DNA of 64,000 nt from Algibacter lectus (GCF_900112395.1 NZ_FOLN01000005.1:248001-312000); one strand, 5' to 3'; positions 50,602 to 60,454 are shown, counted from the stretch's first letter. The notes: generated from the sequence alone by a model not told the origin. Made by a program: numbers and translations.

Positions 50602-51072
50602 TTATTCACAATCTATGTCTGAGATGTTTCTGGCTTCCAAAATTTTTACCACCTCATAGGTGCTATCATAATCAGCAGCAAATCCATCTTCTGATTTTCC
50701 TTTATCAATAATTTCAATACCCACAAATATTGGAGAGTAAGGCGCTTTATTTTTTGTTAACTTGAAATATAACTCAGTCAGTTCCTCTTTCGCTATAATC
50801 CAAAATTCCTTATCATCTCCACAAGGGGAAAAACTACTAACCTCATGACCCAACGTTATTCTTCCTTTTAAAATATTTTGTGTACTATCAGATTTAGATT
50901 CGTGTTTTTCAGAATAAACCGGGAAATCTGTATTAATTTCTGAGTTTTGTTCTAGTATTTTTTCGTTTGTAACATTTTCAACGATTGTTTTTTGCTTTTC
51001 CTTACAAGAAATTAAAAATAGGTTAACAACAAATAGAACTAATAACGGTTTGTATATATCTTTTAATTTCAT
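50602..51072 (-). CDS. Hypothetical lipoprotein of the accessory patch
   Basis: 156 aa. Lipoprotein signal with lipobox NLFLISC (Cys23). The mature part is acidic, with GRITLGHEVSSFSPCGDDKE and a C-terminal Cys (DIDCE); the two mature cysteines could form a disulfide. It probably sits in the envelope. No family is recognised. It is the last of the orphan array on the 5' side. Confidence 0.6.
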   Translation of the reverse strand: MKLKDIYKPLLVLFVVNLFLISCKEKQKTIVENVTNEKILEQNSEINTDFPVYSEKHESKSDSTQNILKGRITLGHEVSSFSPCGDDKEFWIIAKEELTELYFKLTKNKAPYSPIFVGIEIIDKGKSEDGFAADYDSTYEVVKILEARNISDIDCE

Positions 51073-51144
51073 GTTTTTTTTATGATAATTATCTTTTTAT
51101 CAAATGATATACAGCTTATCTCTAAGACTATTTACGTTTATATT

Positions 51145-51170
51145 TAAGCCCCAATTAGCAATTATTTCTA
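51145..51170. repeat. Degenerate cassette-spacer repeat, copy 4
   Basis: TAAGCCCCAATTAGCAATTA followed by TTTCTA, upstream of the 156-aa lipoprotein gene. Confidence 0.45.
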
Positions 51171-51255
51171 GACCTTATTAGATACCATTTTTCAATCCCT
51201 TCCATAAAAGAACTAAAGCAATTAATGCTATCCTTAAATTAAAAAGAAGGGAAAC

Positions 51256-52803
51256 CTACTTCACCTTCAACTCATGAAATTTATTTCGAATAACCAAACC
51301 AATTGGTCGGTTCTGAATTTTAGATTCTAACCAAGAAATAATATCTAGATATAAAAACGCTCGACTTTGGTAGGGGTCGTTTTCGTATTCCTTTAGTTTT
51401 TTATGCAGTTTCTTAAATTCGTTCTTCACCTCATGCGGATAGATATCTCCTAAACCTCTTAAAAACTTGATAAATTCTTTTTGTACTTCATATAAATCTT
51501 CCATTTTAATTAAAAACTTATACGTACTCTTTATAAGCACATCGAGGTTGTAATCTAAACCAGCTTCGTAATGCGCCACAAGATTTAAAATACGAGAAAA
51601 ACACAGCAAATCTTCACGCATTTGTAAAGACTTATTGCTTATAATTTTATCTAAAAACTGAATACATTTTTTGTTCTCGCCAGCTCCAAAATACATACTC
51701 GCCATTTTGTAATAAAACACCATAACATGATGCTCATCAATACGGTTTTTGTAGAATTTCAATTCGTCCAAAACAGTATCTACAAGCGGTAAGCCTTCGT
51801 CAAAGCTTCCTTCAATAAAATGTAAATTAAACTTGTTGTTATAAATATACAGAAAGGCTAACCCGTCTAAGTTATCATCTTTAGGGAACCATTTTTCTTT
51901 GGTTACACCTTCAAACTTAATTAAGCTCTCTTTAAACTTATCGTATTTTCTTAAAAAGTAAAGCGACTCTAATAAATAATTATTTCCACTTAAGAAAAAC
52001 ACCGGATTCAAGGCAATCATCTCTTCTTTCTCATAAAATAAATCTACCCATTTTAGAGAGTATTTATAACACGACAAAAAATCGACGGTTAAAAAACTAT
52101 ACCACAGGTAAGATTTGTATAACCATAGCTTTTCACGAAAACCTAACTCGTGTATATCGTATTTTGGCAAACGATCGTTGAAATATTTAGTAACCTGCTT
52201 ATAGTCTTCATCATTCTTTATGTATCCTATTTTTAGATACAAGCCGTACAATTGCAGAGATAAATTAGATAGCTTACTAGCCAAAACATTGTGCAAACTA
52301 AGCTCCTTGGCTTGTATGGTAAGCTCATCGGCACGGTTACTTAAACTTCGGGTAATATATTGCGACTCGATTACTTTTTCGAGCTCCACAACCTCGTAAG
52401 CCACATTTTTTTCTTCGTTTAAAATGGCTAAGCTTTTTGCTTTATCCAAAATTTTCAAACTCTGTTTGTAAAGTCCTTTATGATAAAGTATGGTTGCAAA
52501 ATCGAGTTGTTCGCGTATTTGTAGTCTAATATCTTTATGCGACGGGTTTAACCTTAAACTAATTAATATTTGTTTATAAAGATGCGCCTTTAAATTAGAG
52601 AGTTGTTGCTTTTTAACAATACCCTTCTTTAAAATAAAAGCCTCATCATAAACCGATAATTTATCGAGAATATTAAACAGCATTAAAAACTTAGAGTCCT
52701 CATTTACTCCCAATCGTCCTACATAAAGCTTAAATTGTCGCTTTTCGGATTTAGAAAGTGATTTCACTAGCACAAACAAATTATCTTTTTGCTCTTTCGT
52801 CAT
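51256..52803 (-). CDS. Large helical TPR-like cytoplasmic protein
   Basis: 515 aa, almost all helical, no signal peptide. The pattern of paired helices (LYHKGLYKQSLKILDKAKSL near 116-135, YYKMASMYFGAGENKKCIQF near 367-386) is as in TPR-like solenoids. The start MTKEQKDNLFVLVKSLSKSE is of a type I recall from conserved Flavobacteria proteins with no assigned role. It is isolated: divergent from leuA with 148 bp between, and not part of the orphan array. Probably a scaffold for protein interactions. Confidence 0.65.
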   Translation of the reverse strand: MTKEQKDNLFVLVKSLSKSEKRQFKLYVGRLGVNEDSKFLMLFNILDKLSVYDEAFILKKGIVKKQQLSNLKAHLYKQILISLRLNPSHKDIRLQIREQLDFATILYHKGLYKQSLKILDKAKSLAILNEEKNVAYEVVELEKVIESQYITRSLSNRADELTIQAKELSLHNVLASKLSNLSLQLYGLYLKIGYIKNDEDYKQVTKYFNDRLPKYDIHELGFREKLWLYKSYLWYSFLTVDFLSCYKYSLKWVDLFYEKEEMIALNPVFFLSGNNYLLESLYFLRKYDKFKESLIKFEGVTKEKWFPKDDNLDGLAFLYIYNNKFNLHFIEGSFDEGLPLVDTVLDELKFYKNRIDEHHVMVFYYKMASMYFGAGENKKCIQFLDKIISNKSLQMREDLLCFSRILNLVAHYEAGLDYNLDVLIKSTYKFLIKMEDLYEVQKEFIKFLRGLGDIYPHEVKNEFKKLHKKLKEYENDPYQSRAFLYLDIISWLESKIQNRPIGLVIRNKFHELKVK

Positions 52804-52951
52804 AGGTATAAAATCAATGTTAATTGATTGATTTTTAATATATTAACTACATAATTACAACTTTAAACATCGTAATAACCCAAGGTTGTATTATCCTTTT
52901 CGCTAAGCAAAATATAACTTCGTAGAACAATAAGAAAATATATTTTAATAA

Positions 52952-54127
52952 ATGTCTGATAATAAAGTCCAAATTTTCGATACAACGCTAAGAGATGGTG
53001 AACAAGTCCCTGGGTGTAAACTAAATACCGAGCAAAAATTAATAATAGCCGAACAGCTAGATTTTTTAGGTGTTGACATTATTGAAGCTGGTTTTCCCGT
53101 TTCGAGTCCTGGTGATTTTAAGTCGGTTGAAGAAATTTCTAAAATTGTAAAAAACGCGACCGTTTGTGGTTTAACACGCTCGGTAGAAAATGATATAAAA
53201 GTAGCTGCCGAAGCTTTAAAATATGCTAAATTACCTAGAATACATACAGGTATTGGCACATCGGATTCTCATATTAAATTCAAATTTAAATCTACACAAG
53301 ATGATATCATAGAACGTGCCGTTAGAGCCGTTACTTATGCTAAATCTTTTGTGGAAGATGTTGAATTTTATGCTGAAGACGCAGGTAGAACTGATAACGA
53401 ATATTTAGCACGTGTTTGCGAAGCCGTTATTAAAGCTGGAGTAACAGTATTAAACATACCAGATACTACAGGCTATTGCTTACCTAGTGAATATGGTGCA
53501 AAAATTAAATACTTAAAAGAAAACGTAAAAGGTATAGACAAAGCAATTTTATCTTGTCACTGCCATAACGATTTAGGTTTAGCAACCGCAAACTCTATAG
53601 AAGGAGTAATTAATGGTGCACGCCAAATAGAGTGTACTATTAACGGTATTGGAGAGCGTGCTGGGAACACCGCTTTAGAAGAAGTTGTTATGATTTTAAA
53701 ACAACATCCATACCTAAACTTAGATACCAACATTAAAACAGAAATGCTTTATGGCTTAAGCCAATTGGTATCAGATAGTATGGGGATTTACACACAACCT
53801 AACAAAGCCATTGTTGGTGCTAATGCTTTTGCACACAGCTCAGGAATTCACCAAGATGGTGTGATTAAAAATCGTGAAACTTACGAAATTATCGATCCTA
53901 AAGATGTTGGTGTAACAGAATCTGCTATTGTATTAACAGCCCGTAGCGGTCGTGCAGCACTAGCTTACAGAGCCAAAAATGTTGGCTACGAGTTAACAAA
54001 ACTTCAATTAGACGTGATTTATACAAATTTCTTAGATTACGCCGATAAGAAAAAAGAAGTTGTAGATAGCGATATCCATAAAATAATAGAAAGCAGTAAA
54101 ATTTATAACGAAATTGTTTCGTCGTAA
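52952..54127 (+). CDS. leuA: 2-isopropylmalate synthase, short form
   Basis: 391 aa. The TIM-barrel active site shows [16 protein letters not shown] near 8-23 (metal and substrate binding), [17 protein letters not shown] near 200-216 (metal His) and [15 protein letters not shown] near 228-242. It condenses acetyl-CoA with 2-ketoisovalerate in leucine synthesis. It ends where the C-terminal leucine-binding regulatory domain would start in the approx. 520-residue enzymes, so feedback control by that domain is absent. Homocitrate or citramalate synthase is possible by sequence type, but leuB directly downstream (54 bp gap) supports LeuA. leuC and leuD are not in this window. Confidence 0.85.
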   Translation: MSDNKVQIFDTTLRDGEQVPGCKLNTEQKLIIAEQLDFLGVDIIEAGFPVSSPGDFKSVEEISKIVKNATVCGLTRSVENDIKVAAEALKYAKLPRIHTGIGTSDSHIKFKFKSTQDDIIERAVRAVTYAKSFVEDVEFYAEDAGRTDNEYLARVCEAVIKAGVTVLNIPDTTGYCLPSEYGAKIKYLKENVKGIDKAILSCHCHNDLGLATANSIEGVINGARQIECTINGIGERAGNTALEEVVMILKQHPYLNLDTNIKTEMLYGLSQLVSDSMGIYTQPNKAIVGANAFAHSSGIHQDGVIKNRETYEIIDPKDVGVTESAIVLTARSGRAALAYRAKNVGYELTKLQLDVIYTNFLDYADKKKEVVDSDIHKIIESSKIYNEIVSS

Positions 54128-54181
54128 TTCAAAAGTAACGCCCTACGCCTAACCTTTGGTAAAAATATAAATACCTAACAC

Positions 54182-55300
54182 ATGAAATTAAATATAGCCG
54201 TATTGCCAGGCGATGGAATTGGCCCAGAGGTCACCGCGCAAGCCGTAAAGGTATTAAAAGCCATTGCTATGGATTTTAATCACATATTTACTTTCAACCA
54301 TGGTTTAGTGGGCGCAGGTGCCATAGACAAAACGGGGAATCCGTTGCCACAAGAAACCATCGATATTTGTAAAAAAGCCGATGCCGTACTTTTTGGAGCC
54401 ATTGGCCGTACCTCTTTCGATTTAGATCCGAATGCAAAAATACGTCCAGAACAAGGCTTATTAGGCATCCGTAAAGAATTAGGCTTACATACAAACATAC
54501 GCCCAGTAATAGCTTACGAAGATTTGCTAAGCAAGTCGTCCCTAAAAGTGAAGCAAATTAAAGATGTAGATATCTTAATTTATCGCGAACTTACAGGTGG
54601 TATTTATTTTGGCGATCGTACGCTAAGCGAAGATGGCAACACAGCAACCGATACTTGTACCTATAACAGATACGAAATCGAGCGCATAGCACATGCCGCA
54701 TTTAAAGCTGCGCAAGCCAGAAAAAAGAAAATTACACTTGTAGATAAAGCAAACGTTTTAGAAAGCTCACGCCTTTGGAGACGTATCGTGCAAGAAATTG
54801 CACCACAATATCCAGATGTAAAATTAAAATACATGTATATTGATAATGCTGCTATGGAACTCATTATCAACCCAAGACAATTTGATGTTATTTTAACCGA
54901 AAATATGTTTGGCGATATCCTTTCCGAAGAAGCCAGTGTTATTGTAGGTTCAATTGGCCTATTGGCATCGGCATCATTAGGCGACAAATACGCCATGTTC
55001 GAGCCTATTCACGGCGCTTACACCAAAGCAGCCAACAAAGGCATTGCAAACCCAATAGCATCAATTTTATCGGCCGCTATGCTGTTAGATCACTTTGGTT
55101 TAGACGAAGAAGCTAACCGTGTTCGCGAAGGTGTCGACAAATCATTAAAATTACATATTACAACACCCGATTTAAATAACAAATACGATAACATTAGCAC
55201 CACCAAGGTTGGAGATTTCATCGAAGATTTTATAAACAATCCCGACGAAACCAATCTAAACTTTACCAACATACACTTGGGGCAATCTACTATTATTTAA
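54182..55300 (+). CDS. leuB: 3-isopropylmalate dehydrogenase
   Basis: 372 aa. N-terminal LPGDGIGPEVTAQAVKVL near 8-25, substrate loop IRPEQGLLGIRKELGLHTNI near 87-106, signature YMYIDNAAMELIINPRQFDV near 217-236, with the metal Asp in NMFGDILSEEASV near 241 and the NAD-binding stretch FEPIHGAYTKAANKGIANP near 275-293. It oxidises and decarboxylates 3-isopropylmalate in leucine synthesis. It follows leuA in one operon and ends at a terminator-like hairpin. Confidence 0.95.
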   Translation: MKLNIAVLPGDGIGPEVTAQAVKVLKAIAMDFNHIFTFNHGLVGAGAIDKTGNPLPQETIDICKKADAVLFGAIGRTSFDLDPNAKIRPEQGLLGIRKELGLHTNIRPVIAYEDLLSKSSLKVKQIKDVDILIYRELTGGIYFGDRTLSEDGNTATDTCTYNRYEIERIAHAAFKAAQARKKKITLVDKANVLESSRLWRRIVQEIAPQYPDVKLKYMYIDNAAMELIINPRQFDVILTENMFGDILSEEASVIVGSIGLLASASLGDKYAMFEPIHGAYTKAANKGIANPIASILSAAMLLDHFGLDEEANRVREGVDKSLKLHITTPDLNNKYDNISTTKVGDFIEDFINNPDETNLNFTNIHLGQSTII

Positions 55301-55332
55301 TTATTTTAGTTAGAGTATCTAAAACCCATACC

Positions 55333-55365
55333 AAGCGCATTTTTTTTTAAAGTGCGCTTTTTTTA
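55333..55365 (+). terminator. Terminator after leuB
   Basis: Stem AAGCGCA (55333-55339) against TGCGCTT (55353-55359), A/T loop, then a run of T. Confidence 0.75.
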
Positions 55366-55378
55366 TACCATTTTTTTC

Positions 55379-55480
55379 GGGGCGTTACCCAAGGGTCGGG
55401 CTTTCCGCAGTCGCTTTTTTGTGTTGCAATAGGTGCAACAACACAAAAAGAGCTCCAACAATGCTGCAATCCCTAACGCA
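55379..55480. ncRNA. Structured intergenic element of the Flavobacteria type
   Basis: About 100 bp, richer in G+C than its surroundings. A closing stem GCGTTA (55382-55387) with TAACGC (55474-55479) encloses a GGGTCGGGCTTTCCGC stretch and an inner hairpin made by GTGTTGCA (55421-55428) and TGCAACAACAC (55434-55444), with flanking T6/A5 runs. I recall very similar intergenic sequences (GGGGCGTTACCC, GGGTCGGGCT, CCCTAACGC) scattered in many Flavobacteria genomes, so it is probably a repeated element rather than a gene-specific RNA. Whether it is transcribed is unknown. Confidence 0.6.
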
Positions 55481-55569
55481 AGTATCCGCTAAGGTTCTAG
55501 AACAAGTATTAAGTAATTGTTTCTTTGTAGAAATCTACACTTGCAAAACAGAATATACGGTATAAAACC

Positions 55570-56538
55570 CTAATCTTCCCGTTTAGACAATCGTGTTGCT
55601 ATTATGGTAATAATTAATATTTGCGACGCATGAAACAGCATTAAAGGCAATAAAACAATACCAATAGAAGCCATATTCCCAAATATAATTTTAGAAAACA
55701 CCGTACCATGTACTAAAGATTTCTTGGTGCCGCAAAACTGCGCCGTAATCTGGTCTTCCTTGTTAAAATTCATTTTTCTAGATAAGAAACCGATCAAAAC
55801 AAAAATAATAAAAAACAGCACTAACACAACTACAAAAAGCAATAACAAATCGAATACCGAAACCGAACTAAATATGTTTCCTGTAAAAGATTCAGCAAAA
55901 CTCTTGTAAATAATAAGCAGAATAATAGATTTATCAAAAAGCGTAAGTTTCGCACTATGCTTTTGAACAAAGGCTCCAAAATAGCGCTGTAACCCAAGCC
56001 CTAAAACAACAGGTAAAATAATTTGAACAATAAGCTTAATGTAAATAGCCGTAAAGTCAAAATCGGTTTGAGCATCATTAACAAAAAGCCCCATCCAGAG
56101 TGGCGTTAAAGCAACACCAATAATACCAGAAATACTAGCATTAAAAATAGCAGCAGGTATATTGCCTTTTGCCATAGACACCATAACCACAGATGATGAC
56201 ACGGTAGACGGCAACGCTGCTAAAAAAAAGAACGCCAACCAAATGGTTTCTTGAGCCTCATTTTGTACTAACGGACGCAAAGCAAGTACTAACATCGGGA
56301 AAATTAAAAACGTAGCACTTTGCACTAACACATGTAGCTTCCAGTTTTTAAGTCCTGCTTTTAGCTTTGCCGGACTCAACTTAAGCCCGTAAAAAAAGAA
56401 TATAAGAGAAATTCCTATCGCACTAATCGTGTCGATAGGAATTTTGCTTTCACTTACGCCCCATTGCGGGAAAAAATAAGCGAATATTATAACAACAATA
56501 ATAGATAAAACAAATTTATCAATTTTAATTTTCTGCAT
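55570..56538 (-). CDS. SBF-like transporter (YfeH-type bile acid:sodium symporter family)
   Basis: 322 aa with nine or ten membrane segments. Features of the SBF-like branch are the N-terminal FPQWGVSESKIPIDTISAIG, FFFYGLKLSPAKLKAGLKNW near 48-67, ALPSTVSSSVVMVSMAKGN near 108-126 and AQFCGTKKSLVHGTVFSKII near 264-283. It belongs to a different branch from the symporter at 43572. Likely a sodium-coupled organic-acid transporter. Single gene on the minus strand, convergent with leuB, with the structured element between. Confidence 0.87.
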   Translation of the reverse strand: MQKIKIDKFVLSIIVVIIFAYFFPQWGVSESKIPIDTISAIGISLIFFFYGLKLSPAKLKAGLKNWKLHVLVQSATFLIFPMLVLALRPLVQNEAQETIWLAFFFLAALPSTVSSSVVMVSMAKGNIPAAIFNASISGIIGVALTPLWMGLFVNDAQTDFDFTAIYIKLIVQIILPVVLGLGLQRYFGAFVQKHSAKLTLFDKSIILLIIYKSFAESFTGNIFSSVSVFDLLLLFVVVLVLFFIIFVLIGFLSRKMNFNKEDQITAQFCGTKKSLVHGTVFSKIIFGNMASIGIVLLPLMLFHASQILIITIIATRLSKRED

Positions 56539-56646
56539 CTTTAAAATTATAAAATACGATACAATATTAATATAGTTAAGTGTTTAAGAATAACATTTTA
56601 AGAAAACAAGTTCTTCAAAATAAATCTAACTTTTATTAGCAAAGCT

Positions 56647-57198
56647 CTATTTCGAATTAAGATTTATAATTTCTTCTACAAAACTGTTATAATCAAATCT
56701 TCTTTCTAAAACTATACTTTGTAATACCTCATAATCGTTCAGTTTCTGAGCAATTTTTTTCTTGTTTTTCAGTTTTCTAAAGCCAAAAACCTTAAACATA
56801 ACAAACTTATTGTCAAAATCTAACAACAAAATAGGGCTTTTCAAAGAATTTGAACTTTCTTCTGTAGTTTCGAATAAGGTAAACCTACCTTCATCTATTA
56901 ATTTAGCAAATTTATAGTTACCAAAACCGCCTATTTTTTTTATAAATCTTTTTAGATAAAGTTCTTCTTTAACCTTGTAGCCTTCAATTAAATCAGGTGT
57001 TAAATGCTCCGTAGAGCCATCCATACTTTTCTTGAATTTAACACTATCAAAAGAAATACTTTTAGTTTTAACAAATCCCTGAATAGTATCTGTTTTAGTA
57101 AATACTGATGCTTTAATCCAATTACCATTTTCTTGTGAAAACGTTATTTGTGTGAAAAATATAAATAATAAAACAACTGTTCTAAACATTATTTTCAT
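56647..57198 (-). CDS. Hypothetical secreted protein
   Basis: 183 aa with a signal peptide ending near QITFSQ (about residue 21). The mature part has a strand-rich beginning (NGNWIKASVFTKTDTIQGFV) and a Lys/Asp-rich helical end. Similar short proteins with the start 'TDTIQGFVK' are frequent in Bacteroidetes and unassigned. No function is claimed. It is 46 bp upstream of argH on the same strand but is probably not part of the arginine cluster, since argH would end the transcript before... the order on the minus strand is argH first, then this gene. Confidence 0.5.
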   Translation of the reverse strand: MKIMFRTVVLLFIFFTQITFSQENGNWIKASVFTKTDTIQGFVKTKSISFDSVKFKKSMDGSTEHLTPDLIEGYKVKEELYLKRFIKKIGGFGNYKFAKLIDEGRFTLFETTEESSNSLKSPILLLDFDNKFVMFKVFGFRKLKNKKKIAQKLNDYEVLQSIVLERRFDYNSFVEEIINLNSK

Positions 57199-57244
57199 AA
57201 ATTGTATAAACTAGAAACAATAATAAAATGCGTTCCGACTAAAA

Positions 57245-58519
57245 TTAAACAGGGAACTTAGCACGAATTTTATCTAAACATAAGTTATGGATACTTCCGG
57301 CATGTGTGTGCTTTTTAGAGGTGTCAGGGACGTAAGTACCATCTTGCACCTGTCCGCCAATTTTTTGATAAGCCTCTCTAAAACTTTGTCCTTCTACAAC
57401 CAAAGTATTTATATTATCAACTGTGAAAAGGTATTTATATAAATCGCTATTTACATCAACGTCTTTCACTATAATTTGCTGAATAGAATAGTTAAAAATA
57501 TCCAAGATATCTTTTAATTCTTCGAAAGCAGCAATCATGTTTTCTTTCAATAATTGGTAATCTCTGTGGTATCCACTTGGTAAATTATTGGTTATTAAAA
57601 CCATTTCACCTTGTAAGGCTTGTATTTTATTACACTTACCTCTAATTAACTCAAAAACATCTGGATTTTTCTTGTGTGGCATAATGCTACTTCCCGTTGT
57701 TAATTCGTCTGGAAAAGAAATAAACCCAAAATTCTGACTCATATATAAACAGGTATCCATTGCAAAACGAGACAGTGTGTTACACAAACTACCTAGAGCC
57801 ATAGCAATAGTACGTTCGTTTTTACCACGGCCCATTTGTGCTGCAACCACATTGTATTTAAGTGTTGCAAAACCCATTTCTTTAGTCGTTAATTCTCTAT
57901 CGATAGGAAAAGAGCTTCCGTAACCAGCAGCCGAACCTAACGGATTTTGATCTACCGTTTTTATAGCAGCATCTAACAGAAACACGTCATCAATCATTAA
58001 TTCTGCGTATGCAGAAAACCACAACCCAAAAGATGATGGCATAGCTACTTGCAAGTGCGTATAGCCAGGTAAAACCTTATCTTTATAAGTATCAGCTAAA
58101 TCTAAAAGTGTATTAAAAAACGTTTTAGTTTTATCTTTTATAACACTCAAATTATCTTTATAATATAAATGGCATGCCACTAAAACCTGATCGTTTCTAG
58201 AACGCGCTGTGTGTATTTTTTTTCCAACTTCACCTAAAGATTTGGTAAGCTCGAATTCAATTTTAGAGTGTACATCTTCAAACTGTGCATCGATAACAAA
58301 AGTACCATCTTCAATTTGTTCTTCTAAAACTTTTAAACCTCGTAACAAATCGACTAACTCTTCAACAGAAATAATTCCGATTTTTTGAAGCATTTTAGCA
58401 TGTGCACGCGATGCAATTACATCGTACTTTGCAATATGAATATCAATTTCTCTATCGTTTCCAACAGTAAATTGCTCTATTTTTTTATCTATTGAAATAC
58501 CTTTATCCCACAACTTCAT
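57245..58519 (-). CDS. argH: Argininosuccinate lyase
   Basis: 424 aa, slightly shorter than the usual 460. The fumarase/lyase superfamily signature GSSIMPHKKNPDVFELIRG is near 277-295 with the catalytic Ser in the flexible loop; also HTARSRNDQVLVACHLY near 102-118 and TPGYTHLQ-like LPGYTHLQVAMPSSFGLWF near 148-166 with the catalytic His. It splits argininosuccinate into arginine and fumarate, the last step of arginine synthesis. It is the most downstream of the clustered arg genes; an 82-bp gap that contains the 18-bp repeat separates it from argE. Confidence 0.94.
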   Translation of the reverse strand: MKLWDKGISIDKKIEQFTVGNDREIDIHIAKYDVIASRAHAKMLQKIGIISVEELVDLLRGLKVLEEQIEDGTFVIDAQFEDVHSKIEFELTKSLGEVGKKIHTARSRNDQVLVACHLYYKDNLSVIKDKTKTFFNTLLDLADTYKDKVLPGYTHLQVAMPSSFGLWFSAYAELMIDDVFLLDAAIKTVDQNPLGSAAGYGSSFPIDRELTTKEMGFATLKYNVVAAQMGRGKNERTIAMALGSLCNTLSRFAMDTCLYMSQNFGFISFPDELTTGSSIMPHKKNPDVFELIRGKCNKIQALQGEMVLITNNLPSGYHRDYQLLKENMIAAFEELKDILDIFNYSIQQIIVKDVDVNSDLYKYLFTVDNINTLVVEGQSFREAYQKIGGQVQDGTYVPDTSKKHTHAGSIHNLCLDKIRAKFPV

Positions 58520-58538
58520 CTTAATACTTTTTTTTCTG

Positions 58539-58556
58539 TTTCCGCGAAAGCGAAAA
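58539..58556 (+). repeat. 18-bp dispersed repeat, copy 2
   Basis: TTTCCGCGAAAGCGAAAA, exact reverse complement of 48121-48138, in the gap between argE and argH. Confidence 0.7.
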
Positions 58557-58601
58557 TCTATTATTTTAAAGAAAGAAGAACAATCTACTTTCCGTTTTTT
58601 T

Positions 58602-59672
58602 TTATTTTACGATAACCTTATCTAGTAATTTAATATACAAATCGACACCTTCTACTATTTCATGTAAATGAATAAATTCATCCGCTGAATGCGAACGCGT
58701 ACTATCTCCAGGCCCTAGTTTTAAAGATGGACACGTTAATGTGGCTTGATCTGATAATGTTGGCGAACCATAAGTAGATCGTCCCATTTCGATACCTGCT
58801 TTCACTAAATCGTGATCCATTGGAATACAAGATGAATTTAAACGTAAACTACGAGGCGTAATACTTGTACATGGCGATTTTTCTTGTAAAATCTCAGCGA
58901 TTTCTGTATTGGTATATGCATCGTTTACACGTACATCGACAACCAAATCTACATGGCCAGGCACCACATTATGCTGAGATCCTGCATTAATTTGTGTTAC
59001 CGTTAACTTCACATCACCTAAAGCTTCAGAACCTTTTTCGAACTTAAAATCTTTAAACCATTGTAAAACTTCTATGGTGTTATAAATAGAATTATTATCG
59101 TTTGGATGTGCCGCATGACTTGGCGTTCCAGCTACAACAGCATCAAAAACCACAAGTCCTTTTTCAGCTACAGCTAAATTCATTAAAGTCGGTTCGCCTA
59201 CAATAGCCACATCAACGTGTGGTATTACAGCCAACATACTATTTAAACCATTTGGCCCGCTGCTTTCTTCTTCCGCGGAAGCGACAATAACCAAATTGTA
59301 TTTTAAATTATCATGATTGTAAAAATGAGTAAACGTCGCAATTAAAGATACCAAACATCCTCCAGCGTCATTACTTCCTAAACCGTATAATTTACCATCT
59401 TCTACAATGGCTTTAAAAGGATCTTTGGTATATGCTGAATTTGGTTTTACGGTATCGTGATGTGAGTTTAAAAGTAATGTTGGTTTACTCTCATCAAAAT
59501 GTTTGTTTACTGCCCAAACATTATTTTGTGTACGTTTAAAATCAATATTATAACGCTTAAACCAATCTTCGATATGTAACGCCGTTGGATCCTCTTCCGA
59601 AGAAAAAGACTGTGTTTCTATCAGCTTTTTTAAAAGTAAAATGGCATCATTTGTTAAATCTTGCTGCGTCAT
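58602..59672 (-). CDS. argE: M20 metallo-hydrolase, N-acylornithine deacylase (ArgE-like)
   Basis: 356 aa M20-family hydrolase. Metal-binding positions are LLNSHHDTVKPN near 72-83 (His, Asp), GLGSNDAGGCLVSL near 95-108 (Asp), ASAEEESSGPNGLN near 131-144 (Glu pair), VGEPTLMNLAVAEKG near 156-170, and DQATLTCPSLKLGPGDSTRS with a late His. It removes the acyl group from N-acylornithine or N-acylcitrulline. Since Bacteroidetes use an N-acyl route with carbamoylation before deacylation, its true substrate is probably N-acetyl- or N-succinylcitrulline. It is 2 bp after argB in the operon. Confidence 0.85.
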   Translation of the reverse strand: MTQQDLTNDAILLLKKLIETQSFSSEEDPTALHIEDWFKRYNIDFKRTQNNVWAVNKHFDESKPTLLLNSHHDTVKPNSAYTKDPFKAIVEDGKLYGLGSNDAGGCLVSLIATFTHFYNHDNLKYNLVIVASAEEESSGPNGLNSMLAVIPHVDVAIVGEPTLMNLAVAEKGLVVFDAVVAGTPSHAAHPNDNNSIYNTIEVLQWFKDFKFEKGSEALGDVKLTVTQINAGSQHNVVPGHVDLVVDVRVNDAYTNTEIAEILQEKSPCTSITPRSLRLNSSCIPMDHDLVKAGIEMGRSTYGSPTLSDQATLTCPSLKLGPGDSTRSHSADEFIHLHEIVEGVDLYIKLLDKVIVK

Positions 59673-59674
59673 TT

Positions 59675-60454
59675 TTATAAAGTTATTTTTGTAAAATTAT
59701 CATTTTCTTGGGTTAACATTTCTGTATTCCCCATGTTTATTGTGCTAACGCCATTTTTTAAAGCAGCAAAGCAGTTTTCTAGTTTTGGTAACATACCATC
59801 GGCAATAATACCTTTTGCTAACAAATCTTGGTACAGGTTGGTATCAATATGTTTAACAACCGATTTTTTGTCGTTAATGTCTTCTAAAACCCCGTTTAAT
59901 TCAAAACAATAATAAATAGATGTATCGTATAATTTACTCATTCCAATAGCCACTTGAGACGTTATAGTATCGGCATTTGTGTTTAATAATTGCCCATTAC
60001 CATCGTGAGTAATAGCACAAAATACCGGTGTAAAATCGGCTTGAATTAATTTATCTATAGAGTCGTGAGCGACGCTTTCTACATCGCCAACAAAACCAAA
60101 ATCAATATCTTTCACAGGGCGTTTAACCGATTGAATACTATTAATATCTGCACCTGTTAATCCAATAGCATTGCTATTTAAAGCCTGAAGTTTGGCAACA
60201 ACATTTTTGTTAACCAAGCCACCATAAACCATAGTTATCACCTCTAAAGTTTCGGCATCGGTAATACGTCTGCCATTTACCATTTGAGACTCAATTCCTA
60301 ATTTTGATGCTATATGTGTAGCGCGTTTACCACCACCATGCACTAAGATTTTCTTACCTTCCAAATTAGCAAACAACTTTAGAAAAGCTTGTAATGAGGT
60401 TTCGTCTTCAATGATATTACCTCCTATTTTTATAATTGATAATTTTTCTTTCAT
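59675..60454 (-). CDS. argB: Acetylglutamate kinase (N-acylglutamate kinase)
   Basis: 259 aa amino-acid kinase fold. IIKIGGNIIEDETSLQAFLK near 6-25 (ATP-binding Lys and Gly loop), LVHGGGKRATHIASKLGI near 37-54 (substrate loop) and LLNTNADTITSQVAIGMSK near 155-173. Phosphorylates N-acylglutamate in the second step of arginine synthesis. The gene overlaps nothing: it starts directly after the argF' stop (no gap) and precedes argE by 2 bp, so the operon is compact. It could use the succinyl instead of acetyl substrate, consistent with the adjacent transcarbamylase. Confidence 0.93.
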   Translation of the reverse strand: MKEKLSIIKIGGNIIEDETSLQAFLKLFANLEGKKILVHGGGKRATHIASKLGIESQMVNGRRITDAETLEVITMVYGGLVNKNVVAKLQALNSNAIGLTGADINSIQSVKRPVKDIDFGFVGDVESVAHDSIDKLIQADFTPVFCAITHDGNGQLLNTNADTITSQVAIGMSKLYDTSIYYCFELNGVLEDINDKKSVVKHIDTNLYQDLLAKGIIADGMLPKLENCFAALKNGVSTINMGNTEMLTQENDNFTKITL

